Shown: piece after piece, positions 31,901-38,378 of the stretch
Numbering within the stretch: position 1 is the first letter of the stretch
Layout of the letters: each line of letters begins with the position of its first letter
Origin: Endotrypanum monterogeii
Lineage: Eukaryota > Euglenozoa > Kinetoplastea > Trypanosomatida > Trypanosomatidae
Length of the DNA stretch: 64,000 nucleotides
Assembly (NCBI GenBank): GCA_000333855.2
Contig: CM007346.1
Span: 776,365 to 840,364 of the forward strand
Direction of reading: 5' to 3'
Translations under genes and position numbers: made by a program
Notes under the pieces: model-generated
Seen by the model: the letters and a program-made list of their open reading frames with translations, nothing else
Databases searched by the model: none
Told to the model about the DNA's origin: nothing

Positions 31901-32020
31901 CAAGCATCCGGGACCTCCCTGCCTCCAGAGGAGTTAGATGCCAGCCCCAGCAGCTTTCACAACTACGAAGTGGCTAAGTGGATCTACTCGTTACACCAGA
32001 CGCTTCCGCGATGCACATAG
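19931..32020 (+). CDS. Giant protein (4029 aa) with a degenerate kinase domain
   Basis: One uninterrupted frame of 12 kb. Recognisable kinase parts lie in the C-terminal half: an alpha-E-like stretch ending in LHAAGRTHGSVKSTN (about 2280-2294), where HGSVKSTN stands for HRDxKxxN; PAPELL, resembling the APE motif; DIWQLGIMALELADG (3073-3087), matching subdomain IX; and RAPEKRGTAVELLQHPWF (3122-3139), matching subdomain XI of STE20-like kinases. The catalytic Asp is replaced by Ser (S2289), and I find no glycine loop, VAIK Lys or DFG, so it is probably a pseudokinase. About 780 residues separate the HRD-like and DxW motifs, against roughly 60 normally. Cysteine pairs lie at C1033-C1036, C1625-C1628-C1630 and C1899-C1900; the first two could form one split zinc ribbon (inference). 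A helical patch (about 3877-3935) lies near the C terminus. The rest is Ser/Ala/Thr/Pro-rich and probably disordered. The true function is unknown; scaffolding or allosteric roles are typical of pseudokinases. Confidence 0.9.
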   Translation: MEDSKGYSSKEGCSSAVNTGGSRHADVVVPGRVMNKPHAQLNEGRPLRARHQISGALQQLLLLVPPSQHFGAVDDVMDPMRDVGFGDSVDGFPLYVDEDGVMKMSGHRQHYPFAFGYDAVEDSDASIEGDRHVRLAHRNVHHSHQHIKIDSSLDSSGGTLASDSCSTSPSTYKKHYKSSKQQRGQAYGYENWYSNETNVAAGYGYPLEVHYISGSGTGAMYTNGGAPVPIDAALLRHRHVASRRRRLVGVGSNAHARSRAKGSGTRRKRSKSTQGGSSGGGGRPSVKGATSMSSPYTSTGRHGDSREVRRLSGLPTRLSGSGSVLLGSQAFLKTISGASVAVSASVAAATSIPGGFSALLSAGALNHVGSSSLVRAARTREYFLAREGEVNRRYAALRRRDARSASPGVATRGAQKAAVSDTLHAETALRTGDGADNVGSNSDALPSHPTRISRVSSLLRVSLEACDRGMSVNTGKAVAGTAFALATARSARSLPKDTPHQLQVMATTEEAVYVRAGPASALGTEVRADDNRGVAGTHYTLDAMQGMEFTPGRTTRPGQGIVTLHDPYTGLAIASACDPVTGSAEPAAAVHTRAAGIQFFRDPTAPRRSAIQLLAQSSSPLPGRTSRLLPAAYILSDGDAPLAPVHADASAVFENVASSAFSKEPLAHFFPHTASLTSALCPRPSFARPLAISFSSSAAQLHPFHLSGCSPVVEGSGKLRSPRSLVMGGPPSSTSQIQHDLWGRDIVTSKEKEGTGVATLSYMASNTRTNATLMSNGSLAFAARDEHAGSDALPMTTSSEVRRTGSLCFGDGTRVRSELPNGASAVIYGDRTTAAHLTEEDSTKGAENFPRRWRHGVSGPYMGRGEGHGGVEKSASRKSDARAPGWCGVWPTTFHGRGAPRDHFMMLATPRASNSLSATKLSSASPHISPPLQIPFVPASIASYTPSHHPQHNIRHNAWTAEGVSASSNTSCVVHVFTISRKMLHSVYEYVAYMCVAKRHAEFQQRRREHEERLKKELSASGLTGSTQWHLRCPHCGVLGQVVRYSTLQHKSLTGQSGTLFEMKETSQRLWKEERHHRHHNAHHSRTPHTSPMSTIATTTTATPPPAYNTPQQLAHLSPKRRQQRPSHPGLGRGTQGSGGNASTAVTSCREERLQLASSWPQYTRGAASLANGRDLYSNSSEIYDREVAPLITRMSPFPLGAAMNSINSKRAERQIPVRALSVDDVGDTLPSVPTSCISQSSPSPPTLGAPRTPLTAPGGSGAGSLTVLPPLAQCTPPFHIQSAYSSPDVQQSSAGAAVMLPSPTSTAQQPLIAGTAAVFSSPSFYRVHGSSRVLDTQGTTRAGITNSSGARVETLPDSSGVGGELSRSFRQRSPLHDLNDTVADRNSTPSSKDGRATRQQAPAIAVAQSRNDTLSIHESAAAASRQEHVEGGGNATAEIAAGRRLSSRVELSNSTTSRNSPSILSVSNDTEDRRSDYTALVQPPPTGSPDHSKPVDISTHDATAARSISAVQLGHASPTDSPLLCGTPPAAVDWATATTKGATASLKAHVTDMGSYVGSKSTTEDVSHANTVFSTMGRCAPKPLCDKGDEGDKDDQLMMKCRGDTDAQEAEREDDQGGGAWYVCHSCHCDVIPKRTLLTSGNHNRLSSRLLRESHPTNSGSSRSVGDEDTGDDKVDAHVSADAAVITFEDLLQDDALVHALHTSLCEALMMPATQEPRSLLPFFSNAPPHTNQAESAAWSSAPMQLTGRSSRASAAALPQWAGAHRHGSSMPPSMEKMRGQSKGCRGAGLPMKPPTTPSSPGVPSGGLAVMRTGDVVASESVHDNSNGDNQDAITQQPREMSALPLLSDVPTSPPTLSTWVSPKCSSQEATSDACSGSSEEAGSDLSAASRIRISLPCCGLTVNVLPCEAPLLPAASPSASAVGGERRELAERHAPPTGIKNHKKIGGARLRRRRFTTSVPRPQPEIPRMREDAATRGLTPSAMLMSSAACSHSLDQCNERKVPKRLCDMRNTSKYHSRRHMVGDTAAKRPNLCAASPSGETAPPNVAAVATTMAPVMKGTISSEKHRVQVNRRTPLDALSKKRIMERIFHQNWLNGNDSITYTAPLASAQAPVTVGAASRFGAGASRFSLSERRNGEPPASSASAGTALTKPPAPTVAVDDYRGTASKVGGPASRLRPDAKMPRRHRRAYFCMQEQAQLNADFLLPPRRVPKPLGVDLDRYRDSGLVLEIDLAYPRLPRGNVRELLVEWRDTCQPHPVLVEAVIRNIIFAVLVQLSDLHAAGRTHGSVKSTNAFPLWHAMKGTRESGLVMPSSSRRRVGSPTPSTRGQDETTSRPEYAQGKDPATTKTDSSRRRQRKADVDGEGADEVARTHAAALPAQNLVRPASREYASKRPSSTVTAADIDTTPMSLRNPRQPSDDQQRRTPRGASGPIRTNQQIPPRHREASAPGRAMGRTGAIACAQMDRKAPLSPSPCEIASATTLSAPADALSTAMVANPFWGVQVSLGSSGGADTKPDSVGTHVNMTASQSHASTGPSSPSAAFPTSSGLIPVLQSRGGVSADTWCTDTTPLCSADSISISTALSPVLSLTSSHARPRGGGRAAARLRRGSIATNLGCGDDRDYSIGDAVDKSASMLVPLVAECLIPPRALLCDPRATKTTAAAAAAVDATDSKKQLQKGPWGAPYGCSPAESLWHRSDDQNHFRGYRRSGSWSAAVEDPNEWLACAVPRRYVRGVEIRPPAAVWFPPVTSDKPRDWRTKTSGGHHTTSSVAKATLASDGAPDSAAEPVITKGPTGAVPQPQLGRLNEEAASPHETVSSDRTRRRSSSAGPSTGSPAALHGDSSISQDAPDPLQWSRQVLLVENLNTVVATALRNAMACVLMQCRPHPHTSHLPSSALLLNSETKSKSVGPGEVLGAANDAAKTATRTGNGRSLCSAASARPVPKASSMYLPDVVNSPPPLPPKLFALQHSEYVPAPELLHLSDDDARSLRRLWHRQCSNAPAAAAADGVVNEKESGDRFGLLRGSTSVTLDTGVEDEVRLREILDRVEATESPGATLRHILDPCPSISAAVDIWQLGIMALELADGPPPTTWMKPCEPVPALRVYPWSSYFHSFVSLCLQRAPEKRGTAVELLQHPWFTVALLPQSSSTSPSMAFESSGEKWGQGLVRGGIAVESFGASILAASRQNSKTDEGAPIHSPSFRVRAPGVMGVDCLTPEERAEWENFDYTLLYASHAQLNHPLTKATASAASTVAGAGEHHGPSADTGLPAHDAREDTAYPPRPTPPAHDSHSAIIRDAMSILSASSPPGGEGKRSVDTLLSRAAAVTGAPAHSSARTLPSVGARATVALSSTAAPAITTTKASANDELLVAVSTVDLAKNFVEYMVQQWALQPQHLVSSRIAGSMTYGGFSNGRQSMSLIAPNCGTPAVATTPIDGANPLFRPVMSTRSTTSTGEAAPAYTVLTPALLQPSTGQGAMSGQTQQQRPVLLFSQISRGDRKMPIWRGHRATLGNNTSLGDPVAVFPVASSSGSPSPLLLTPRDFWGGGGMRVLHNPSHLRHPSPHAAQCDVMMRRVAANDLAPRWTARRMGQWDGIETMSSQPRTLLTPSSAEHSLWSPRLQLTVRGAAGDTASAMNTHPSWLSRGADDVTGTERDRAVKHQGRINLGNDAALGGARSGSGDLHCAGNMQYPRRREEAISTSCSAESSYSSKTHSDSTVLTLSPDDATRRDVTTLSTAGQRGSSDEYLMICDPTRGNGGDDHHASPPLFTSHSTHRLLNGAIATALARLSAIAYPSCDSEEQWDSGTTSSSSDDDDDDRTSFTDRSDCTHSSPKWGAPRFSQTTKIESVEIARRQHNGPGSGDAIGSEKNPEDLDRQPIGAQVLCDELLRCASALQQNCPVAVSLWCVRVLQRAMQNPRTRASAARILERIENTSPAEGRKHLGWLKQPNTSLSTASDVIGAAPTQSAPGAAMAASDGSFSHATAGVTSGTHQASGTSLPPEELDASPSSFHNYEVAKWIYSLHQTLPRCT

Positions 32021-32462
32021 ACTTTGGGGGGGGGGAGGGTGACGGAAAAAGAGGGGCATTTGGGAAGTGACCTGAGCAGATGGGGGCCTCAAGGAGCCCC
32101 CACTCCTCCTCTTCCTTCACCGTCTATCGTCTTTTTTTTTTTCATTTACTACTGTACACTAAACTTTTCTTAGCCTACCTGTTCATGTGCCCCTCTCGAC
32201 TCCTCTCCAAGTTGCGGCGCAAGGTAGAGGGGCCTTTCCTGGAGGCGAGCATCGAAGGTGATTATCCCTGTGAATGCGCACACCAGCATAACCAAACAAG
32301 TACCATCAAGCACACACACGTACACACACACACGTACACACACGTACACACACAGCTGTGTATGTCCACGGCAGCTTTGCAGACAACCAGTGAAGGACTC
32401 GAGTCGAGCAATAGTGTCGGTTTACTCCTTATTTCGAATAGCGGCGGTGTGCATCTGCGTTA
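32021..32462. other. Short intergenic interval
   Basis: Non-coding, with a G9 run just after the giant gene, a T10 run near 32131, and a CA-rich tract at about 32310-32352 interrupted by GTA units. No gene seen. Confidence 0.7.
32310..32352. repeat. Interrupted (CA)n tract
   Basis: CA runs separated by regularly spaced CGTA units. Confidence 0.85.
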
Positions 32463-32519
32463 CCTCGGTCTCCTTCCTTCTCCCCAACTCAACACCTCTG
32501 CTCCCTCCGCCCCCTTCCC

Positions 32520-32555
<36 letters not shown>

Positions 32556-32600
32556 CGCGACTCTCAAATAACTTTCGGACACGGATTGCGCTTAGTACAG
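32463..32600 (+). promoter_or_regulatory. Polypyrimidine tract, TA tract and trans-splice acceptor cluster
   Basis: A C/T-rich stretch (32463-32521) is followed by (TA)n (32522-32554) and then the AGs at 32594-32595 and 32599-32600, only 12-17 nt before the ATG at 32613. The leader would be very short. Role inferred. Confidence 0.5.
32522..32554. repeat. (TA)n microsatellite
   Basis: TA run of about 16 units between the polypyrimidine tract and the AG of the following gene. Confidence 0.95.
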
Positions 32601-32612
32601 CAGATCCTCTTG

Positions 32613-33410
32613 ATGCCATTTGTTTCCGGCATGCCCGCCTCGATCCCCCTCCCGAAGAAGTCGCTGCCGCTTCAGAAGCGGCCAAAGAAGACATCAGCAG
32701 CGAAACAGAGTGCCCCTGTGACGGGCAAGGCTTCATCGACGCTGAGGTCGACCCCACGCAAAGAGCCCATCATTTATCATGGATCTGTGCTCCTGAATAA
32801 CCTTCCAGTAAGCTATAAGAAAGTATATAACCACACCGTGCGCCGTTTTTTCTCATCGGCTCAGCAGCAGCACATCGCAAAGGACGCTGAGCTGATCGAG
32901 GAGATCGGCAATGCGACGATGTGCGTAGAGGTAGACAGCAAGGCCACCGCCGAGCTCTTCTTTCGCCAGCTACAAAACCGAAAGGTGTATGGCCGACGTT
33001 GGAAGGTGCAGTACGTCCCCACATCGGCGACGCAGTGCAGCGCTGAAGCGTGCCTCGTCGACTGCCTTCTGGTACCGCCGGCGTCGAGAAGACTCGCAGA
33101 GCGGGCATTGTACGGGATTCCTGGATTTCTCTCATTCATCGACACAACAGATGAACCGTTGCCAGCAACCGCCACCGCACTCGCGTTGGAGGCGTCGCCT
33201 ATCCAAGACGCTGACAACGACAGCGACGCCGGCGTCGATGAGGACGGCACGTTGCAACACCAAGACCAGCGGCGCCACCGACTTCTCGTCTCATTTGCAG
33301 ACGAGGGAAGTGCCCTGCATGCACGCGCGGTGTTGTCCGGGCGTCTGGTAGGAACCTCTGGTGTGCGCATGTTTCTTGAGCGTCATCGCGGTGTCGGCGG
33401 AACTCAGTAA
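32613..33410 (+). CDS. Protein with two RRM-like domains
   Basis: 265 residues. After a basic N-terminal tail (Lys/Pro-rich, about 1-50), residues 57-137 have the beta-alpha-beta pattern of an RNA recognition motif: SVLLNNLP fits RNP2, and a strand near CVEVDSKATAELFFRQL fits the RNP1 strand and second helix, though the aromatic RNP1 residues are not conserved. Residues about 145-258 show a second, similar pattern (CLVDCLLVPP, then HRLLVSFADEGSALHARAVL) interrupted by an acidic insert. It may bind RNA, or be a non-binding RRM used for protein contacts. The frame is open further upstream only through a TTG, so I take the first ATG at 32613; the ATG at 32631 is an alternative. Family not identified. 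Confidence 0.8.
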   Translation: MPFVSGMPASIPLPKKSLPLQKRPKKTSAAKQSAPVTGKASSTLRSTPRKEPIIYHGSVLLNNLPVSYKKVYNHTVRRFFSSAQQQHIAKDAELIEEIGNATMCVEVDSKATAELFFRQLQNRKVYGRRWKVQYVPTSATQCSAEACLVDCLLVPPASRRLAERALYGIPGFLSFIDTTDEPLPATATALALEASPIQDADNDSDAGVDEDGTLQHQDQRRHRLLVSFADEGSALHARAVLSGRLVGTSGVRMFLERHRGVGGTQ

Positions 33411-34243
33411 TGAGTGTGGGATGGAAAAGAAGTTGACGGCTCACCTCTTAAGCTGAAATTGCAGCCGGTGTTTGCGGGGTGTAAAAATAGGAGGGAACGG
33501 GAGAACGGCACCGCGCACGGTCGTCATTGTGGCACGCTGCCGAAACATTTCGGACCAGAGTGCATCACGAGCAGGACGCCCTGAGAGAAGGTCGAGTATT
33601 CCTTTTCCCTTCTTTTTTTTTTTGACGTCTCACTCACACATTCGTCTAACGCACTACTTGCCTTCTCCGGCTTTCCTTTATGTGCTATTTACGTGCATGT
33701 TGACATCTTTTTTTTTTTTTTTGACTCGTCATACCGTGACCCTATTTCTCTGTCCTCCAGTCCCTCTCTCCTCATCTGCACGAGGAGATATGAGCTGTGC
33801 ATGTGTTGCTTCAGATCGCATCCAAACATGCCCGTGCACACGTACCAAAAAAAAAAAAGAGGGGATCAACTTGTACGCGTTGTAGCCCATTCAGCCACTG
33901 TCCGTCTCCCTCTGTTTCCCCCCTCGTTTTTTTTTTTCCTTTTCAAGTTTTTCTTCTCGATGGGGAGGGGCAGAGAAGGGAACATGAAATCCAGGAGTTT
34001 GTGTGTGTGTATCCGTGCGGCAGTTGTCTACGCGCATGAGCTGCGCTGTCTCCTCTTGACAGCGGAGAAAAAATACCCACATACCACGTTTAAGGGGGAA
34101 TGAACAAATTTGATACTTGCCTAAACACATATTTGCGTTTGTTGTGATGGAGATATGTACTCATTTCTAAATAGTGTCATCGGTCTCCGCCCTGTTTCCA
34201 TCACTTAATGTGTCGTACTGCATCCTTGTGTACACAGCTAAAC

Positions 34244-34283
<40 letters not shown>

Positions 34284-34814
34284 ACGGGTGAGAGTTGAGA
34301 CGCCTGGTATCCTCGCCGGTCTGATCGAATCGTGATGTGACCAGTACTTCTACGCACACTCGCCCTCTGATTGAGCAACACACTTTTTATGCTTTCCCTG
34401 ATGCATTTTGGCTGGTCTCTTGGGAAAGCGAATGCACAATTGCTGCGCCTATGCCCCATGATGGGAGCTCACCGTATGCTAATGCGCAGCGTATGTGCGC
34501 CAGGGCTTCTTGCGTCTTAACCCGCCCTCAACACTCCCCGCATGTATTCATGTTCGTCGAATCTCCTCTCTGCCTCCCTCTTCTTCCTTCTCCCCCCTCC
34601 ATGCCAACACCACCAACATCTACTTCACATTCCCGTCACCAACGCTTCCACTTTGACTTACTACCCTCTCGCATGTCGCACGAGCCCGCCTCCCCCGGAC
34701 TGCGGCGTTTCATAGACACAAACCCACAAAACATAAGCGCTTTGCATTACCAAGGGGCGTCAAGGAGAAGAGGAGGAAGGGCGTTGATCTACATATTTCT
34801 ATTTAACATTATTA
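33411..34814. other. Intergenic interval
   Basis: Poly-T and poly-A runs, a TA/TG tract at 34243-34283 and pyrimidine-rich sequence around 34563-34600 that may serve the next gene. No supported gene. A frame at 34337-35035 overlaps the next gene out of phase and has no recognisable domain. Confidence 0.65.
34243..34283. repeat. Compound (TA)n(TG)n microsatellite
   Basis: TA run followed without a break by a TG run. Confidence 0.95.
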
Positions 34815-35156
34815 ATGTCGCGCAATACGAAGGAGTTCAACAAACAGGCCGATCGCTTTGTCAACGAGTACCAAGAGCAACGCATCGCCTTGGAGCAGTG
34901 TTTGCAGTCTCGCATCAACGACGACATCAACTTTGTGTGTCAGAGACAAAAGTCGGCCTATCTCGAGGGCATCGCTCACATCTTTTGCAAAAAAGAGTAC
35001 GACGCCGGCGTCGCGTGTCAGCAGGCTGCGGGTGATAAGTGGGCCTCTGACTGCTTCAAAGAGAACGTCGCCTTCGGTCAGTGCACCGACAGAGTTCTCA
35101 AGCAGATGTACGTGTACAACCTAGAGCACAACAAGAAGAACCCAAACGCTAACTGA
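34815..35156 (+). CDS. Small twin-CX9C (CHCH-type) protein
   Basis: 113 residues with six cysteines in regular spacing: C29-X12-C42, then C58-X9-C68-X11-C80-X9-C90. The last four match the twin CX9C signature of coiled-coil-helix-coiled-coil-helix proteins, which are folded by the Mia40-Erv1 disulfide relay in the mitochondrial intermembrane space (trypanosomatids have Erv1 but no recognised Mia40). There is no N-terminal presequence, as usual for such proteins. The family includes respiratory-complex subunits and assembly factors; I cannot tell which one this is. The extra CX12C pair upstream is not part of the standard signature. The protein is mostly helical and charged. ATG at 34815 gives a compact product of usual family length. 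Confidence 0.88.
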   Translation: MSRNTKEFNKQADRFVNEYQEQRIALEQCLQSRINDDINFVCQRQKSAYLEGIAHIFCKKEYDAGVACQQAAGDKWASDCFKENVAFGQCTDRVLKQMYVYNLEHNKKNPNAN

Positions 35157-35600
35157 CGGTAGGTGTTTTTTGTTGTTGTTTTGTGTTTGTTTTGTGCCAC
35201 TAGCAAGAATGGGGATCAGGAGGGACACAGGGCAGGCGAATGCCGCGTGCGTGGTTATTTTTCGTTTGCCCTCTGCTCTGCCTCCCACCCCTCTAAGAGG
35301 GAAAAAAAGGAGGAGGTGAGTGTGTTTTTTTTTTTTTCCTCGACAGGAGCAAACGTGAGCGACCTTTTCAGCTGCTGCAGTGTAGGGATTTCGGAGGGGG
35401 AAAATAAGTGCTCGCCGTGCACTTGTTTTACATTTATCGAGGAAAAAACTCAGTAACTCGTCGGACGTACTGTATGTGTGTGTGTGTGTGTATCCATGTG
35501 GGTAAGGGTTCTCCCCTTCGTGGAACCTCTCTGAAAATGTGCGCTTGTCAAGAAGATATCATTTCACAGACGTTGTCATGGGTCTTGTCGGATCCTGTAC
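35157..35600. other. Intergenic stretch
   Basis: Non-coding, with TG and T-rich runs. A pyrimidine-poor CACAG (AG at 35568-35569) precedes a possible small ORF. Confidence 0.6.
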
Positions 35601-35846
35601 ATGACGGCGCGAATCAAAGAGGAGCTTTTCTCGCTTCTTGAGTCACAGGAAAATCGTGTTAGAGGTGTGGTTGCTGATGACGGCGCCCTCACTTTTGAAA
35701 GTTTTTTTGGGGGTGTGCGTGGATACGCAGAGGTGTGCCGTACGGTGGCTTGCGAGGCGCTGCTTCATGACTCACATACACACATTAATGCACCAGAGGC
35801 ATCGCCTTCCCCGACAAAGACATGCACTGTCTCGCTTGAACTGTGA
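35601..35846 (+). CDS. Possible small hypothetical protein (81 aa)
   Basis: ATG-started frame free of microsatellite sequence. The product begins with a charged helix-like stretch (MTARIKEELFSLLESQENR) and contains three cysteines. It has no recognised domain. An eight-codon upstream ORF (35578-35604) ends in a TGA that overlaps this ATG (ATGA). The polypyrimidine signal in front is weak. It may be a real short gene, or chance within the UTR of its neighbours. Confidence 0.3.
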   Translation: MTARIKEELFSLLESQENRVRGVVADDGALTFESFFGGVRGYAEVCRTVACEALLHDSHTHINAPEASPSPTKTCTVSLEL

Positions 35847-36326
35847 AACAGAAACTGTATTTTCTGCTTTGTGTGCAAATCAATGGTGAAGCGGTCTCCT
35901 TCCCTTTCTCTTCCTGCACACTTCCGCTCAGCAGTGCGTACGGAAGGGAGCGACGGGGAAGGTGGTGGTCGTAGGAAGGGGAGTAGCACTATAGCAGCAG
36001 AACAACCATTACTTGACACAAAAGACATGATGGAAGAATTGCGATACCTATAAAGAAGGACAGGTGCGCATTGGAGGCAAATGCATTTTTTTGTGGAGGG
36101 AAGGGGCTCAGTGTATCTGGAGCAGCGAAAGGAGAAAAAAAAATCTCAAGCCATCGGCTGCATCCACACGCATTCCTATTGACTTGGTCTGTCGAAGGGA
36201 GCTTCGGGTGTGTACTGTCGCTCGTACTCCTTTTTTTTTTCTTCGAGAGGGGAGTTTATTATCACGTGTAGAAATTACATTCGCCAAAGCAAGTACTACA
36301 CACGTGAGCACTACCACCACTGCCAC
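35847..36326. other. Intergenic stretch
   Basis: Non-coding sequence with poly-T and poly-A runs; nothing else recognised. Confidence 0.6.
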
Positions 36327-36404
36327 TCTTCTCTATTCCTCTGTTCTTCCTTCTCCTCTTTTTCACACCCATTGCTGATATTGACCTGCTGGATGGGCGA
36401 ATAG
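36327..36404 (+). promoter_or_regulatory. Polypyrimidine tract and likely trans-splice acceptor
   Basis: A C/T-rich stretch (36327-36370) is followed by GAATAG (AG at 36403-36404). The leader to the ATG at 36490 would be 85 nt and includes a five-codon upstream ORF starting at 36429. Role inferred. Confidence 0.45.
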
Positions 36405-36489
36405 GTGTGTGTGCCTAAAGGCGTACAGATGAGCACGTGGTTGTGAACACGTCTTTCCTTTTCGCAATTTGAACGTGAAGTCAAACATA

Positions 36490-38166
36490 ATGGAGCGCTC
36501 GGAAATCGGACCGCGCGACGCATCGCTTCCGCTAGCGGCAACGGCAGAAGATAGGGACGTGATCACTAACCCGTACCTGTCAGCCCAGCGGTGGCGCTCC
36601 TATCTCCTCGAGCACTCAGTGGCCTTCAGGCGACTGCAGGCAGAGCGCGAACAGGGGTGGAAATCAGCGGCGCTGGATAAGTGGTACGCGAAGCGAAATT
36701 CAAATACATCGACTTCTTCAACAAATGCCGCGACCACCAACGCCGGACATCCGGCATCTCCTCTGATTGAGAAGTACGAAGGACTCCAAGGCAATGGCAC
36801 CACGGTGTTTGTGAAAGCGAACGTTCGTATTTTGTCTGAGCGTTATCGCCAGCATGCACGGCAGATCACCAAGCAAGCAGCAAGTTCTTTCTTAACAGTC
36901 GCCTCAAAAAGCTGCACGCCTGAGAGCAACAATCCTGACACACATGCAGCGTTCTCTGCGCCGCTGTTTTTAGATCTCGGCTGCGCCCCCGGCGGCATGT
37001 CCAAGTACCTCGTGAAAGACTTGGGCTGGCGTGGTGTTGGTGTGACGCTGGCAACTGAAGACGGCGGTATCGGAATGGATCCGGAGCTCCTCCAGGAGTG
37101 CACAGGAAATAATGCATCATTTGTGCTGCTCGAAGGTGATGTTACACAGCCACCTAGCACATGGAAACCCTCTCCGTCCCCCGACCCAGGGGAGGATGAG
37201 ACTTGCGCGACTGACCCCCAGAAGTTTTCCGTCCCAGCCACGACGTCGACGGAATCTAAAACAGGTGTCTTGTCGTGTCTTCCATCATTGTTCCAGTCGA
37301 ACTCGGCAGCAGCGAAGCGCATTTTTCACTTTGTTAACGCCGGCGCTGTGCTAGATCATGGTCAGCGGCAGCGGTGGGACAATCTACACGAGGCAGCCAC
37401 CGCGGCGCCAAACAATGGTGTCATGTTTGGTGTTGGCAGGGGAAAGGAAGCCGACTGCGACAGGAATCAGATTTCCGACTGTCCGCACGCGACCTGTGCA
37501 CAAGTCGCAGAGCCTATTCTGCCGTGGTTTAGCCTCTTAGTCCCACAACTAAAAACAGCGCTGACCTACGTTGCAACAGGCGGCGCACTGATGCTGGTGC
37601 ACGGTGCGCCGCACTGCGCGAGCCTGTTCATCCTGATGCGGTGTATGGAGGAGGTATTGGGTCAAGATCCTGCTGCACCTTCTTCAGTGGCCCTCCGCCA
37701 TGCGCACGTCCTGGAGACGATGCACCTCGCAAAGGCCCCCATGTACGTTCTTTGGACCGGGGTTCGACTGACGGGAAACGAGCCTAATGCAGGGCACGAC
37801 CCGCCGATGGAGGATCCACAAACATGCCTACTAGAGGCACTGAGCGTGACATCAGCGCGCATCTCTCCGCTTCCTGGCACTGCGTCATCGTCGCCTTCCA
37901 TGACCTTCGCGGATGGTCGGCAAGCACTGCTCTACGAGAAGCAGCGTCTGTGGCTAGGGGAATCCGATGAGGGTTTTGCACTGGCGGTGAGTGGTTTCCA
38001 GCGGTATGGCCACCTCGTGGAGGCCGTCTGGGAACGTGCGGAGGCTTTTCTTCGGCAGCGCCGTGAGGTGGCAGAGCGTCAGGTCGGCAGGGTTGACGAC
38101 GAGGCTCGCCGTTGCCGAGGGCTTCACACCTCAAAGGACGTTAAGCGCGCGCGGAATGACTGTTGA
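36490..38166 (+). CDS. FtsJ-like methyltransferase-fold protein
   Basis: 558 residues. The segment LFLDLGCAPGGMSKYL (159-174) is the SAM-binding motif I of FtsJ/RrmJ-type RNA 2'-O-methyltransferases. Later Rossmann strands are visible at about 278-285 (IFHFVNAG, where FtsJ enzymes have the catalytic Asp strand) and at about 364-372 (GGALMLVHG, where the family has GGxxxxK with the catalytic Lys). Asn and His stand at these places, so the K-D-K-E catalytic tetrad appears altered; it may have diverged in chemistry or kept only SAM or RNA binding. The first 150 residues and an insert at about 215-275 are low-complexity. First ATG at 36490; the open frame extends upstream only to a TTG. A role in RNA cap, rRNA or tRNA methylation is possible but unproven. 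Confidence 0.75.
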   Translation: MERSEIGPRDASLPLAATAEDRDVITNPYLSAQRWRSYLLEHSVAFRRLQAEREQGWKSAALDKWYAKRNSNTSTSSTNAATTNAGHPASPLIEKYEGLQGNGTTVFVKANVRILSERYRQHARQITKQAASSFLTVASKSCTPESNNPDTHAAFSAPLFLDLGCAPGGMSKYLVKDLGWRGVGVTLATEDGGIGMDPELLQECTGNNASFVLLEGDVTQPPSTWKPSPSPDPGEDETCATDPQKFSVPATTSTESKTGVLSCLPSLFQSNSAAAKRIFHFVNAGAVLDHGQRQRWDNLHEAATAAPNNGVMFGVGRGKEADCDRNQISDCPHATCAQVAEPILPWFSLLVPQLKTALTYVATGGALMLVHGAPHCASLFILMRCMEEVLGQDPAAPSSVALRHAHVLETMHLAKAPMYVLWTGVRLTGNEPNAGHDPPMEDPQTCLLEALSVTSARISPLPGTASSSPSMTFADGRQALLYEKQRLWLGESDEGFALAVSGFQRYGHLVEAVWERAEAFLRQRREVAERQVGRVDDEARRCRGLHTSKDVKRARNDC

Positions 38167-38378
38167 GGAGGATGGCCGGCGCTTCGTGGCTATTGCAGCA
38201 CCAATGCGAGCACAAAAATGCTGTGAAGTCAAATATGTTGTCCTGTTTCTGTGCTTGACAGACTCTTTTGAGAGGTTTCAATGCACTGCTTCGTACCCCA
38301 CGGCTTATCCATGCTGATGGGGATGGATTCGTGGGGAAAGGCAACGCCGCATGTGGTCAAAATTTAGTGACTCTCCCC

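Noticed and set aside
34337..35035. 232-codon frame overlapping the twin-CX9C gene
   Set aside because: The CX9C pattern is exact in the other frame; this one has no in-frame signal and mostly lies in the 5' flank.
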